This document shows, in pieces, positions 32,530 to 41,762 of a DNA stretch of 64,000 nucleotides. Positions within the stretch are counted from its first letter, which is position 1. Every line of letters begins with the position of its first letter. A model generated the notes under the pieces. It had not been told where the DNA came from and made no database searches. It saw only the letters and a program-made list of their open reading frames with translations. A program made the position numbers and the translations under genes. The stretch comes from Desulfocorpusculum sp964414345 (GTDB taxonomy: Bacteria > Desulfobacterota > Desulfocorpusculales > Desulfocorpusculum), in contig CAYPWF010000001.1 in assembly GCA_964414345.1 (NCBI GenBank), positions 1-64,000 of the forward strand, in the 5' to 3' direction.

Positions 32530-33579
32530 TTGAGCAGTATAAGGATAAGTGGGATCGTTTTCGGCTTGGGGGTCCTCCTGTTCTCCATCTGGAGGTTCCG
32601 CGGGGGTAAGTTCACCAAGACAGACCTCTCAATAGCCCTTTTCATCTCCATGGGATCCGTGGTCCTCTCAATATACCCTGGTATCTTCAACGAGATCTCC
32701 TACTTGCTTGCCGGCAGGTATGGTGCCAAGTCTGGGAGACTGCTTTCCGTGGTCATCGCCTCTAACTTCATCCTTTTCGTGCTGGTGCTCCGGCTGATGG
32801 CCAAACAGAGCGCCAGCGACCGGCACCTGACCAAACTGGTCTCCGCACTGGCCATGGATCGGTTCAGGGCCCAGGAGAACAGTCCCTGTTTCAGGGAATG
32901 CATCCTGGTGGTTATCCCGGCCTTTAACGAGGCAGAGAACCTGCCCCTCATACTGAGCAGGATCCCCTCGGAAGTCCATGGCAAGAGCCTTAGGGCCCTG
33001 GTGGTGGTGGACGGTGCCACGGACAGGACAGCGGATGTGGCCCGAAAGGCTGGTCTTCCGGTGATCATCCATCCCATAATTCGGGGGGGTGGGGCGGCCC
33101 TTCGTGTGGGGTACACCGTGGCTCTGCAGGATCACGCCGAGATAGTGGTGACCATGGACGCGGACGGGCAACACCAGCCTGAGGAGATCCAGAAATTGGT
33201 GGAGCCCATTTTGAGGGGGGAGGCGGATTTCGTTTGCGGTTCAAGGGTTCTGGGCCAACAATATGGGATCGAGCCGTTGCGAAGGATTGGAATAGTAGTT
33301 TTCAACGCTCTCTTAAGCGTTCTCATGAGAAGGAGGATAACCGACTGTTCCAACGCCTTCCGTGCCATAAAGACAGAGTGCCTGGCTCGACTCAGACTTG
33401 AGCAGGATCAGTTTCACACAACAGAGATCCTGATAGAGGCCATGAAGAAGGGGTTCAGGGTAAAGGAAGTGCCCGTCACCGTGACAGGAAGAATATCCGG
33501 CTCCTCCAAGAAGCCCCCGAGTCTCCTTTATGGGTGGGGCTTTCTCAAGGCAATCTTCAAGAGCTGGTGGAGGGATTGA
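32530..33579 (+). CDS. DUF2304-GT2 fusion glycosyltransferase
   Basis: A 349-residue protein. The N-terminal 90 residues have three hydrophobic segments and look like a DUF2304 membrane domain. The rest is a GT2 glycosyltransferase of the dolichyl-phosphate mannose synthase type, with VVIPAFNEAENLPLIL, VVVDGATDRTADVA and the metal motif VTMDADGQHQPEE. Such enzymes usually make polyprenyl-phosphate sugars that feed GT-C membrane transferases, and two GT-C-like proteins are encoded in this locus. DUF2304 is more often a separate neighbour gene; here it appears fused. The TTG start has AGGAAGAG five bases upstream. The next gene overlaps by one base. Confidence 0.82.
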   Translation: MSSIRISGIVFGLGVLLFSIWRFRGGKFTKTDLSIALFISMGSVVLSIYPGIFNEISYLLAGRYGAKSGRLLSVVIASNFILFVLVLRLMAKQSASDRHLTKLVSALAMDRFRAQENSPCFRECILVVIPAFNEAENLPLILSRIPSEVHGKSLRALVVVDGATDRTADVARKAGLPVIIHPIIRGGGAALRVGYTVALQDHAEIVVTMDADGQHQPEEIQKLVEPILRGEADFVCGSRVLGQQYGIEPLRRIGIVVFNALLSVLMRRRITDCSNAFRAIKTECLARLRLEQDQFHTTEILIEAMKKGFRVKEVPVTVTGRISGSSKKPPSLLYGWGFLKAIFKSWWRD

Positions 33580-34598
33580 TGGCCTCCAGCCGAGGTCCAT
33601 CCATCAGCCTTGTCATCGTGAGCTACAACGGCAAGAAGTACCTAGGCCCTTGCCTGGAGTCCCTCTTCCAGCAGTCCTATCCAATGGACGAGGTGGAGCT
33701 TATCCTGGTGGACAATGGATCACGAGATGGGACCGTAGAGTGGGTAAGAACATCCTATCCCCAGGTAAGGCTTGTGGAGATGGGGGGGAATCTGGGGTTC
33801 GCAGCGGGCTGCAACGAGGGGGCTAGGCTTTCCAGAGGGCATTACATAGGTTTTTTGAACCAGGACACAGTCCTGCACAGGGAGTGGCTAGAGGCTCTCG
33901 TGGAGTGCCTGGAACGGGATGAGAAGAGATGGATTTGCCACTCCTCGACATTCATGCCATGGACACCAGAGTTCCCCAAAAGGGACCTCCAGGGTAGGCC
34001 CAGCCGGATCTGGTATTATGACGTTGGGCCGCTGGGGAGTTACCGCTATCTTCCCGGAAGAGCATCTGATGTGGAGATGCCCACCCTGGGGCTCACAGGT
34101 GGGGCTTTTCTCATGCGGCGTTGCGTGTTGGAGCATTATGGCTACGTTTTCGATGAGAGGTTCACTGCTTACTGCGAGGATCTGGATCTGGGCTTGAGGG
34201 TCTGGAATTCAGGGCACAGGGTGTTCATGTGCCCGCGCTCGGTGGTGTTCCATGACCAGAGGCTGGGAAGGACCCCTACGTATGGTGACCTCAGAAAGGC
34301 CATCATGGCCAGCAGAAACAGGGTGGTGGCCTTCTGGAAGAACTGCCAGGATGCGGAGTTTTGGTTACTGCTTCCTTTTTTGCTGCTGGACATGCTCCTA
34401 AAACCGCTGCACCTCCAAGGGCCAACTCCGTTGCGCATAGCCATGGGCTTGGCAATGGTGCCTGTGGCCGCATTGGCACTGGGCATGGGGATCCTGAGGT
34501 TTCCCAAGGCCCGCCGGGAAAGGGCGAGGCTCAAGTCCGAAAGAAGGGTGGATGTTTTCTGGGTTCTAAGACAGCTCTTGGACAGGGATCTTCCCTGA
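33579..34598 (+). CDS. GT2 glycosyltransferase (rhamnosyltransferase-like)
   Basis: A 339-residue cytoplasmic GT-A enzyme with VIVSYNGKKYLGPCLESL, VDNGSRDGTVEW, NLGFAAGCNEG and the metal-site segment FLNQDTVLHREW, a pattern common to rhamnosyl and related transferases. A C-terminal hydrophobic part (about residues 265-310) could attach it to the membrane. ATG 33579 overlaps the previous stop (TGATG) with GGTGGAGGGA just upstream; the frame from 33534 would add 15 residues. It probably adds a sugar to the lipid-linked repeat unit. Confidence 0.88.
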   Translation: MASSRGPSISLVIVSYNGKKYLGPCLESLFQQSYPMDEVELILVDNGSRDGTVEWVRTSYPQVRLVEMGGNLGFAAGCNEGARLSRGHYIGFLNQDTVLHREWLEALVECLERDEKRWICHSSTFMPWTPEFPKRDLQGRPSRIWYYDVGPLGSYRYLPGRASDVEMPTLGLTGGAFLMRRCVLEHYGYVFDERFTAYCEDLDLGLRVWNSGHRVFMCPRSVVFHDQRLGRTPTYGDLRKAIMASRNRVVAFWKNCQDAEFWLLLPFLLLDMLLKPLHLQGPTPLRIAMGLAMVPVAALALGMGILRFPKARRERARLKSERRVDVFWVLRQLLDRDLP

Positions 34599-34671
34599 GA
34601 AGCTCCTGGAGGAGGGGCACAGCAAGGCCACCGAGGATGATGCCCCCCAGGGGGCTTAAGGAGTGCTGGAC

Positions 34672-36336
34672 GTGAATCCTGCTTGTGAGAAGCATAGGGT
34701 CATGGTGGTTGGTCTGGACGGGGCAACTTTTGATCTTATCAGGCCCTGGGCCCGGGAGGGAAAACTCCCCACCTTTGAGAGGCTCATGGAAGAGGGCTCC
34801 TGGGGCGAGCTCACATCCACCATTCCTCCTTTTACCGCCCCTGCCTGGTGCTCTTTTGCCACTGGAAAGAACCCCGGCAAGCACGGCATGTACGATTTCG
34901 CAGGGAGGAAGAAGGGAAGTTATGAAATGGTCCCCCTTAACGCCTCCTCCCTAAGGGCATCCACCCTTTGGGAAATTCTGAGCCGCCATGGGAAAAAAGT
35001 GGGGGTACTTAATGTGCCCATGACCTATCCGCCACCCATGGTGAACGGCTTGCTGGTCACAGGCATGCTCACCCCTCCCAATGCCACCAATTTCACCTAT
35101 CCCCCGGAACTGGGCCGCGAGCTCTTGGAGGCGGTCCCGGGCTACGCCATATGGCCGGAAGGGGTTTTCCACCCCATGGGGCGGGAGTCTGAGTTTCTGG
35201 GGGTGGTGCAGGAGCTGACCGATATGCGCTTTGCCGCCACCCGCTATCTCATGGGCAAAGTGGATTGGGATTTTTTCATGGTGGTCTTCAGGGGACCGGA
35301 CCTGGTTCAGCACTGGCTTTGGAGGTACATGGAGGGCAGGGAAACAAATGGAGCCCTGCGGGACGGGATCCTGGAGGTGTACCAAAAGCTGGATAGGGTA
35401 CTTGCCTCCCTTTTGGAGCTTATCCCCCAAGGGACCACCTTGGTTCTGATGTCGGATCATGGGGCCGGTCCCCTGGATACCTATATTCATGTGAACACCT
35501 GGCTTCTGGAGCAGGGATACCTCAGGATCAAGAGTTCTGTTTTGTCCCGCGGCAAGCTGGCAATGTTCCGCCTGGGGCTGACCCCCAGGCGGGTGTACAA
35601 GGCCCTGATGCGCTCCGGTCTGAGAAAGGGTGTGGGAAGTTTGGTCCGGGAGAGAAAGGGTCAGGTGAGAGGGATACTGGATCGAGTTTTCCTCTCTTTC
35701 AGGGACGTGGACTGGCCCAGGACCTTGGCTTACTCTTATGGGAACGTGGGGCCCATATACCTGAATGTAAAGGGCCGGGAACCCATGGGAAGAGTCAGGC
35801 CAGGCCAGGAGTACGAGCAGCTCAGGGATGAAATATCCGGAAGGCTCATGGAGCTTTGTGAGCCCCAAACAGGCCTTCCACTGGTGGAGGAGGTCTACAG
35901 GAAAGAGGAGCTTTACAGCGGTCCGGCACTGGAGGATGCTCCGGACCTTTTCTTCATGCCCAAGGATCTAAGGCACCAGGCCTTCGGACTCCTCCAGTTC
36001 ACCTCCAACAGATGGTTGGAGCCCAGTTTCGACCGCTCAGGCGGGCATCGAATGAACGGAATTCTGCTTTTCTGGGGAGAAGGGGTGAAAAAAGGCACCC
36101 TGGCCAAAGCCAACATGACTGATATCGCCCCTAGCCTTCTGGCACTTCTGGATACCCCGATTCCCCAAGACATGGACGGAAGAGTGCTCCAAGAGGCCTT
36201 CCAAGAAGAGATCTGGAGAGGAAAAGAGATCAGGTACTCGGATCCCCATCAAAGTGGCGAGGCTCCAGGGGAGGGACTTACAGAGGAGGAGACAGAGGAG
36301 ATCCAGCGACGGCTCAAGGGGCTTGGATATGTCTGA
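34672..36336 (+). CDS. Alkaline-phosphatase-superfamily protein, Thr nucleophile type
   Basis: A 554-residue protein of the type I phosphodiesterase/nucleotide pyrophosphatase branch. The first metal Asp lies in VVGLDGATFD. The nucleophile region PPFTAPAWCSFATG has Thr at the catalytic place. The later MSDHGAGPLD supplies Asp and His ligands. It has no signal peptide or membrane segment, so it should be cytoplasmic, unlike most glycan-modifying relatives. GTG 34672 sits eight bases after AAGGAG; an earlier GTG (34663) overlaps that site. A paralogue lies two genes downstream. The role is unknown; nucleotide or phospholipid-linked substrates are possible. Confidence 0.8.
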   Translation: MNPACEKHRVMVVGLDGATFDLIRPWAREGKLPTFERLMEEGSWGELTSTIPPFTAPAWCSFATGKNPGKHGMYDFAGRKKGSYEMVPLNASSLRASTLWEILSRHGKKVGVLNVPMTYPPPMVNGLLVTGMLTPPNATNFTYPPELGRELLEAVPGYAIWPEGVFHPMGRESEFLGVVQELTDMRFAATRYLMGKVDWDFFMVVFRGPDLVQHWLWRYMEGRETNGALRDGILEVYQKLDRVLASLLELIPQGTTLVLMSDHGAGPLDTYIHVNTWLLEQGYLRIKSSVLSRGKLAMFRLGLTPRRVYKALMRSGLRKGVGSLVRERKGQVRGILDRVFLSFRDVDWPRTLAYSYGNVGPIYLNVKGREPMGRVRPGQEYEQLRDEISGRLMELCEPQTGLPLVEEVYRKEELYSGPALEDAPDLFFMPKDLRHQAFGLLQFTSNRWLEPSFDRSGGHRMNGILLFWGEGVKKGTLAKANMTDIAPSLLALLDTPIPQDMDGRVLQEAFQEEIWRGKEIRYSDPHQSGEAPGEGLTEEETEEIQRRLKGLGYV

Positions 36337-37411
36337 TAGCCTCCCCGGTGAAAAAGCCATACCCTTACTGATCATTGTGGGCCCTCCCAGATCAGGGACA
36401 TCTGTCATGGGAAGGATTCTGGGCCTGCATCCAGAGGTGGGCACGTGGATCGAGCCTTATTTTGTGTGGGACCGGGACTTCAGAGATGCCGTGGATGACT
36501 GCCGCACAGAAGAGGATGCCACCCCGAGAGTGAGGGAGCGCATCCGGAGGTCTTTTCAGAGTTTCCGTCAATCCATGAGGGTTCGATGGGTTGTGGACAA
36601 ATCCCCGAGGAGTTGCTTGAGGGTGCCCTTTGTAAGGGCCGTTTTCCCGGAGGCACGCTACCTGTTCCTCGTGCGTGACGGAAGGGACTCAGTGCTTTCC
36701 ATGGCCAAGCAGTGGAAAGCCAAGAGAGGGGTGGCAGAGGGTTCCAGGCAAGAAGGGCTTCTTAAGGCAAGAGCCCGGCTTCTCATTCGCTGGCTTAGAA
36801 GGCAGCCCTTGTGGCGTCACCGGCTTAGGGCTCTTTGGTTCGAGCTGGGCTTGCCCTATCAGTGGCTTCGGGCGGGGCTTCTGAGCAGGACTCGTTGGAA
36901 AGGACGTTTCGGCTGGGGGCCGCGCTTCCGGGGCTGGGAAGAGTTGATCGACAGGGTCTCCCCTCTTGAGTTCGCAGCTTATCAATGGCTCCACTGCGCC
37001 CAAGGGCTTTTGCAAGGGCTTGGAATTATTCCGGAGGAGAGAAGGATCCTGGTCAGGTACGAAGAGTTCATCTCCCAGCCTGAGAAGACTCTGGCCCGGA
37101 TCTTCTCCTTGATGGAGCTTGGGTTTCCTCCGGGTTTCATGGATCGGCTACCCGCCATCATGTCGGATAATGCCGGGAAGTGGCGAAAAGAGTTCTCCCC
37201 GGAAGAGCTGGCTGGGATTGGTCCCATAATTCAGGAAACCTTGGCGGAACTGGATTATACGCAAGAGGCGGGTTGGTTTATGGCTGAGGAGGCAACTGAT
37301 CTTGAGTGTCACCAGGGTGGAGACGCAGGCGTTGGTAGGCAAGCGGGTATGGATAATAGGCCTGGACGGGGCCAGCTGGGCCTTCCTGGACCGGTACATG
37401 GGCGAGGATAA
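36329..37411 (+). CDS. Sulfotransferase family protein 1
   Basis: A 360-residue P-loop enzyme. The 5'-phosphosulfate loop is IIVGPPRSGTSVMGR and the 3'-phosphate segment is LVRDGRDSVLSM, which together indicate use of PAPS to sulfate a sugar or other hydroxyl. ATG 36329 overlaps the previous stop. The C-terminus is odd. The last 37 codons overlap the next gene by 110 bases in another frame, and they encode a Gly-rich, low-complexity tail (GGDAGVGRQAG) after the expected end near DYTQEAGWF. A lost stop, an indel or a sequencing error near 37.28 kb could explain this. Confidence 0.82.
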   Translation: MSDSLPGEKAIPLLIIVGPPRSGTSVMGRILGLHPEVGTWIEPYFVWDRDFRDAVDDCRTEEDATPRVRERIRRSFQSFRQSMRVRWVVDKSPRSCLRVPFVRAVFPEARYLFLVRDGRDSVLSMAKQWKAKRGVAEGSRQEGLLKARARLLIRWLRRQPLWRHRLRALWFELGLPYQWLRAGLLSRTRWKGRFGWGPRFRGWEELIDRVSPLEFAAYQWLHCAQGLLQGLGIIPEERRILVRYEEFISQPEKTLARIFSLMELGFPPGFMDRLPAIMSDNAGKWRKEFSPEELAGIGPIIQETLAELDYTQEAGWFMAEEATDLECHQGGDAGVGRQAGMDNRPGRGQLGLPGPVHGRG

Positions 37412-39005
37412 ACTTCCTTGCCTTCAAGAACTAAAGAGCAAAGGGGTTTGGGCCAAGCTTCGCTCCACTGAACCGCCTCTTAGCCCTGCGGCATGGACCA
37501 CCTTTGCCACTGGGAAGAGGCCTGGGAAACACGGGGTCCTGGACCATCTCTATCGGCTGGAGGGAACCTATGATTTTTCTTTTGTTAACAGCAGCTTGAG
37601 GGGGGCCACTCCCATATGGAGCTTTTTGAGCCGGCAGGGCAAGAAGGTGGGAGTAATAAATGTGCCTCTCACTTACCCGGCCGAGCCTGTCAACGGGTTC
37701 ATGGTAACTGGCATGTACACTCCTTCTGATGAGCATCCCTTCACCTACCCCCCAGAGCTGGCTGGGGAGCTCAGGGAAGCCATAGGGGGCTACAAGGTCA
37801 TTGGCGAGCGATCCAAAGAAAATCTGGACACTGCCCTTCGGGGGATCCTGGAAGAGATCCCCATGCGCACAAAGGCCGCATCTTATCTGGCCCGCAAGTA
37901 CGAACCCGACTTGATGGTTTTGGTTTACGGGGCCACGGATGCTGTCCAGCACAAGTTCTGGAGGTTCGTTGATCCACAGCATCCCCGGTATGATCCCAAG
38001 GCCCCGGAGCTTTTTCGGAAAGCCATAGAGGAGGTCTACAGACGAGTGGATGAATCAGTGGGGCGTCTCATAAAAGAAGCCCCCCAGAACACAGTCTTTA
38101 TGATCATGTCTGACCACGGCGCAGCACCTCTTTACAAATATGTTTATCTCAACAACTGGCTCATCCGTGAAGGCTTCATGAAGGTCCGCAAGGGAGCTTT
38201 CTCAAGGCTCAGGTATGCTATGTACCGCTTGGGGATCACCCCCTTCAACCTGCTGGCCCAGATCTCCAGGGTGGCTCCCTGGCTTGTGGACGCCCTGGTG
38301 GGCCGCCTGCGGGAGGAGATGTCCACGGGGAAAAGCAAGGCTCATAACCTTTTCATGTCCTGGAAGGACATAGATTGGACCAGAACCAGCGCCTATGCCG
38401 TGGGTGGGAACCTAGGCGGGTTTTTTGTGAACCTAAAGGGGCGCGAGCCAAGCGGAGTGGTTTCCCAGGGAGAGGAGTACGAGTCTGTGAGGGAAGCACT
38501 TTCCCAGCGCCTCCGGGATCTTGTGGATCCTGATACCGGTGAGAGGATAGTGGAGAGGATTTGGAGAAGGGAGGAACTCTATGACGGCCCTTTTCTGGGA
38601 AGAATTCCGGATTTGATCTTCTCCACCCTTGGTGGAAGATACATGGCCTTCGGGCTCCACGAGTTCGCCTCCAACAAGGTGATGGCACCTTCGCCATGGT
38701 TTTCCGGATCCCACAGCCCCGAGGGAATCTTGATTCTGGCCGGAGAGCCCTTCCAGACGGGCAAAGCACTGGAGTCGGCCGCTATAGAGGACATAGCCCC
38801 CACCGTCCTTTATCTCATGGGCTTTCACGTCCCTGTGGACATGGACGGGAAGGTGTTGGTGGAGGCCTTTCAGGAAGCCCTTCTCCGCCAGAACCCGCCC
38901 AGGAAATCCGGCTACTGGGATGGGACACCGCAGAACGGTCAGAGCCTGGCCCCTGAGGAGGAGAGTGCTGTGAGGAGGCAGCTCGAGGGCCTTGGTTACC
39001 TTTGA
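37302..39005 (+). CDS. Alkaline-phosphatase-superfamily protein, Ser nucleophile type
   Basis: A 567-residue paralogue of the 34672 gene. Matching motifs are IIGLDGASWA, PPLSPAAWTTFATGKRPGKH and MSDHGAAPLYKY. The catalytic position appears to be Ser where the paralogue has Thr. It lacks a signal peptide and is probably cytoplasmic. TTG 37302 has GAGGAGG nine bases upstream, inside the sulfotransferase gene. The pair brackets a sulfotransferase, so a link to sulfation chemistry (for instance handling the by-product PAP or an activated nucleotide) is conceivable but unproven. Confidence 0.8.
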   Translation: MSVTRVETQALVGKRVWIIGLDGASWAFLDRYMGEDKLPCLQELKSKGVWAKLRSTEPPLSPAAWTTFATGKRPGKHGVLDHLYRLEGTYDFSFVNSSLRGATPIWSFLSRQGKKVGVINVPLTYPAEPVNGFMVTGMYTPSDEHPFTYPPELAGELREAIGGYKVIGERSKENLDTALRGILEEIPMRTKAASYLARKYEPDLMVLVYGATDAVQHKFWRFVDPQHPRYDPKAPELFRKAIEEVYRRVDESVGRLIKEAPQNTVFMIMSDHGAAPLYKYVYLNNWLIREGFMKVRKGAFSRLRYAMYRLGITPFNLLAQISRVAPWLVDALVGRLREEMSTGKSKAHNLFMSWKDIDWTRTSAYAVGGNLGGFFVNLKGREPSGVVSQGEEYESVREALSQRLRDLVDPDTGERIVERIWRREELYDGPFLGRIPDLIFSTLGGRYMAFGLHEFASNKVMAPSPWFSGSHSPEGILILAGEPFQTGKALESAAIEDIAPTVLYLMGFHVPVDMDGKVLVEAFQEALLRQNPPRKSGYWDGTPQNGQSLAPEEESAVRRQLEGLGYL

Positions 39006-39048
39006 CCGGGGCTCTGGGGCAGAGGGAGCAAGAGAAGGTACAGTGTCC

Positions 39049-40071
39049 ATGGCTCTGAGAAGTCGGCTCGCAAAGGGGCTGATCAAGTTCATTGGTCCCT
39101 TGTTATTTCTTTTCCTTCTCTTGAAGGCTGTGAATCCTAGAGTGGCCTGGGAGGTTTTCAGCCGAATAAGGTTCGACTTCGTGTCACTGAGTCTCGCGTT
39201 TTTTCCCGGAATCGTGTGGGCTCATGCTCTGCGTTGGTGGCTCACTGGCCGATTGGTTGGCATGAACGTGAGCCTCTGGAGGCTCTTCCGGGTGTATTAC
39301 GTGGGATGGTTCCTGGGTTTCCTTCCTCCGGGGGGCGTTGCCATGGTCGCAAAGGTTCTGTATCTCAAAGAGGACGGGGAACCTGCAGGCCGCGCTTCAG
39401 TATCCTTGTTGGTGGACAAGTTCTTCGACCTGATAGGCACGGCCCTCTTGGGGCTTTACGGGTTGTTCTACTTTCACGAAACGGCTTCAAAGGGCAGCGG
39501 TCTTTGGCTTGCCCTGGGAACCGGGATCCTCCTTCTTGCCCTTGCGGCAGTGCGTGGGAAGTGGCTGTGGGGGAAGGCGAGGAGGGCACTGGGCAAATAC
39601 GTGAAGAGGACTGGCCGAGGCCCGCTGGAGCTTCTGAAGGGCTCTGACAGTGCCATGGGAGACTTGTGGGAAAGAGTGAACTTAAGAAGGTTCTTGACCC
39701 TTGTTTTTATTTCCCTTTCGTTGGAGCTGGCCAGGGGGGTCGTTTTCATAGTGCTGGGGTTGGCGTTGGGAGTGGGCATGTCGATCCCCTTCGCTTTGGC
39801 CTGCCGGGCACTCATCGGCCTTGTTAATATCATTCCGGTGACAATCGGTGGCCTCGGAACCAGGGAAGCCGTACTGCTTCTCACCTTGCCCCTCGCAGGA
39901 TTTAGCAGAGAGTCTGCCATGGCCTTGGGGTTTCTTTCTTTTCTTTGGAACATCGCCTTCCATTTTTCGGGAGTGGTGTTCTGGTTGTTAGAGCCGGTGC
40001 CTTACAGGAGTTTGCTCCAGTTCAAGAGAGTTGGACCGGGGCCATGCGAAAAGGGAGAAACCAAGGGCTGA
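39049..40071 (+). CDS. Flippase-like membrane protein (UPF0104/LPG synthase TM family)
   Basis: A 340-residue protein with about eight membrane segments, from GLIKFIGPLLFLFLLLKA onward, including LGLVNIIPVTIGGLGTREAV-like text (LIGLVNIIPVTIGGLGTRE), the hallmark of the LPG_synthase_TM (UPF0104) family. Members lack the soluble LPG synthetase domain and are often found near glycan genes as suspected lipid or glycolipid transporters. ATG 39049 is preferred; GTG 39043 is close by. Another member occurs at 62192. Confidence 0.85.
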   Translation: MALRSRLAKGLIKFIGPLLFLFLLLKAVNPRVAWEVFSRIRFDFVSLSLAFFPGIVWAHALRWWLTGRLVGMNVSLWRLFRVYYVGWFLGFLPPGGVAMVAKVLYLKEDGEPAGRASVSLLVDKFFDLIGTALLGLYGLFYFHETASKGSGLWLALGTGILLLALAAVRGKWLWGKARRALGKYVKRTGRGPLELLKGSDSAMGDLWERVNLRRFLTLVFISLSLELARGVVFIVLGLALGVGMSIPFALACRALIGLVNIIPVTIGGLGTREAVLLLTLPLAGFSRESAMALGFLSFLWNIAFHFSGVVFWLLEPVPYRSLLQFKRVGPGPCEKGETKG

Positions 40072-40146
40072 ACAGAGAATCCCTCTTCGGTCCTGGCAAG
40101 TGATGCTCACTTCTGCCCCGGGGAAGAGGTATTCCACCAGGCTTGG

Positions 40147-41724
40147 ATGAACAGGATGCGTTCCTTCTATTACAGGATTGCGGCATTGTGCCTCCTTGTG
40201 ATGCTGGGGGCTGCAACAGTGTTTTCGCACTTTAGGTCTGCTCCAAAGAGTCCCGATGAGCAGGCCTACCTTGCTTGGGCGCTGTCATTTGCTTTGGAAG
40301 GTGAGATCGCAGAGCCGGACGGCCGGAGCGTAACCAAGAGCGTGCCGCCCCTCCACACTCTTTTGGTGGGCTTCGCCTTCAAGAGCTTAGGGGTTGAGAC
40401 GGAGGTGGCACAGGCCGTGAGCGGCCTCGGCGGGGCGTTGTGCGTGGGGGTCTGCTTTTTGTTGGGTTACACGATCCTCGGGGTGAGGGGCGGACTCTTG
40501 GCAGCCATGTTACTGCTCACCTCGGGCAAGGGCGAGATATGGGAGTATTCCAACAGGGTCCTCAACGACATCTATTTGACATTGTGGGTAAGTTGCATAC
40601 TGCTTTGCGGGGTCATGTACGTCAGACGAGGAAGTCTCTTGATGGCCCTGGCCATAGGGTTGGCCTTGGGGCTGGGAATACTTACCAAGGAATCCACGAT
40701 CCTTGCATTCCCGGTGATAATCGCTGCTCTTTACATGGTGAGAAACTCCAGTGTGACCAGAGTGCTCCATTTCCTCATAGTGGTCGGCGTAGCCTTCGTG
40801 CTGATAACCCCTTGGGTCCTTCATCGACATAAGGTTCGCGAAGTTCAGGCAGTAGAGCAGGGACGAAAGTATGGCCTGAGGGCAGGTAACCTCAGCACGC
40901 TTCTTGACTCTGAGAAATGGGGATTCAGAGGGTTCGATGAGCTCGGGGACAACCTCCTCCTACGGGGAATGCCATCGGGCCCTTTCAGGGTGATTTACGG
41001 AGTTTCCCTGTTGTGTTGTTTTGTGCTTCTCTGGAGAAGAAGGGCCCCAAAAGAGTTGATCCTCCCCCTGCTGCTCATTTTGACCTGGCTCGGGGTTTTC
41101 CAGGTCTTCTTGCCTCTTCCCATGACCAGGAGGCAGCTCGTGCCTCTTTTCCCGGCTTACAATCTGCTGGGAGCCTTTTTACTCGTCAGGTCTTGGGAGT
41201 TTCTAAAGGAGCGGTTGGCAAGAGGTAGGATCGATTCCAGGATCATGGGGCTTGTGGGATGTGCTGGGGGAATCGCCCTGGCGGTTCTCAACATGCCTCC
41301 GCAATACTGGTCACAGGTGAGGCCGGGACGACTCCTGGAGAATTCCAGGCCGCTGTTTCTCGAAAAGGAGGCAACGGAGGCCTTGGCTTGCGCTCCAGAT
41401 GCGGCAATGCTTGCGAGCAATTTCGATCGTGTGCTGTATTTCGTTGTCAGAGGAAAGGTACCCGTTCTGCGCATGCCAGCTCCACGAGGAAGCAAGACAA
41501 GAGGCCATGGCCGCCTCGAGCAAGAAAAGAAAAAGTTAGACACGCCTCCTTCCCCCCCACAGGAGAGGTTTCAGCTCGCATTGCCCCTGTATGCGATTAC
41601 TTTTTGCCCCGGGGAGACACATTGCTCCGGCCTCGATCCTGCGATGGGCGAGCCTTGGGAATTGACCTGCCAGGGCACGGGGTTCATTGTGTCCAGGTGG
41701 GGCGGGGGGAAAGGGCCGGGATAG
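40147..41724 (+). CDS. GT-C type membrane glycosyltransferase (ArnT/PMT-like)
   Basis: A 525-residue polytopic protein with roughly 10 membrane segments. The first periplasmic loop has the acidic motif SPDEQAYLAW expected for the catalytic Asp-Glu of GT39/GT83-type enzymes that use polyprenyl-phosphate sugars. A second conserved segment is LTKESTILAFPVI. The C-terminal 100 residues are soluble and polar. It would act in the outer leaflet of the inner membrane. It ends the plus-strand arm of the locus, 38 bases from the stop of the opposing sulfotransferase gene. Confidence 0.8.
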   Translation: MNRMRSFYYRIAALCLLVMLGAATVFSHFRSAPKSPDEQAYLAWALSFALEGEIAEPDGRSVTKSVPPLHTLLVGFAFKSLGVETEVAQAVSGLGGALCVGVCFLLGYTILGVRGGLLAAMLLLTSGKGEIWEYSNRVLNDIYLTLWVSCILLCGVMYVRRGSLLMALAIGLALGLGILTKESTILAFPVIIAALYMVRNSSVTRVLHFLIVVGVAFVLITPWVLHRHKVREVQAVEQGRKYGLRAGNLSTLLDSEKWGFRGFDELGDNLLLRGMPSGPFRVIYGVSLLCCFVLLWRRRAPKELILPLLLILTWLGVFQVFLPLPMTRRQLVPLFPAYNLLGAFLLVRSWEFLKERLARGRIDSRIMGLVGCAGGIALAVLNMPPQYWSQVRPGRLLENSRPLFLEKEATEALACAPDAAMLASNFDRVLYFVVRGKVPVLRMPAPRGSKTRGHGRLEQEKKKLDTPPSPPQERFQLALPLYAITFCPGETHCSGLDPAMGEPWELTCQGTGFIVSRWGGGKGPG

Positions 41725-41762
41725 GGAAGTGAAGGTCAACTCATGGGCGAGGGGGTGTCGCC

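Noticed and set aside
34951..35868. Minus-strand open frame of 305 codons
   Set aside because: Antisense to the phosphatase-fold gene at 34672, with a composition typical of a reverse-frame shadow.
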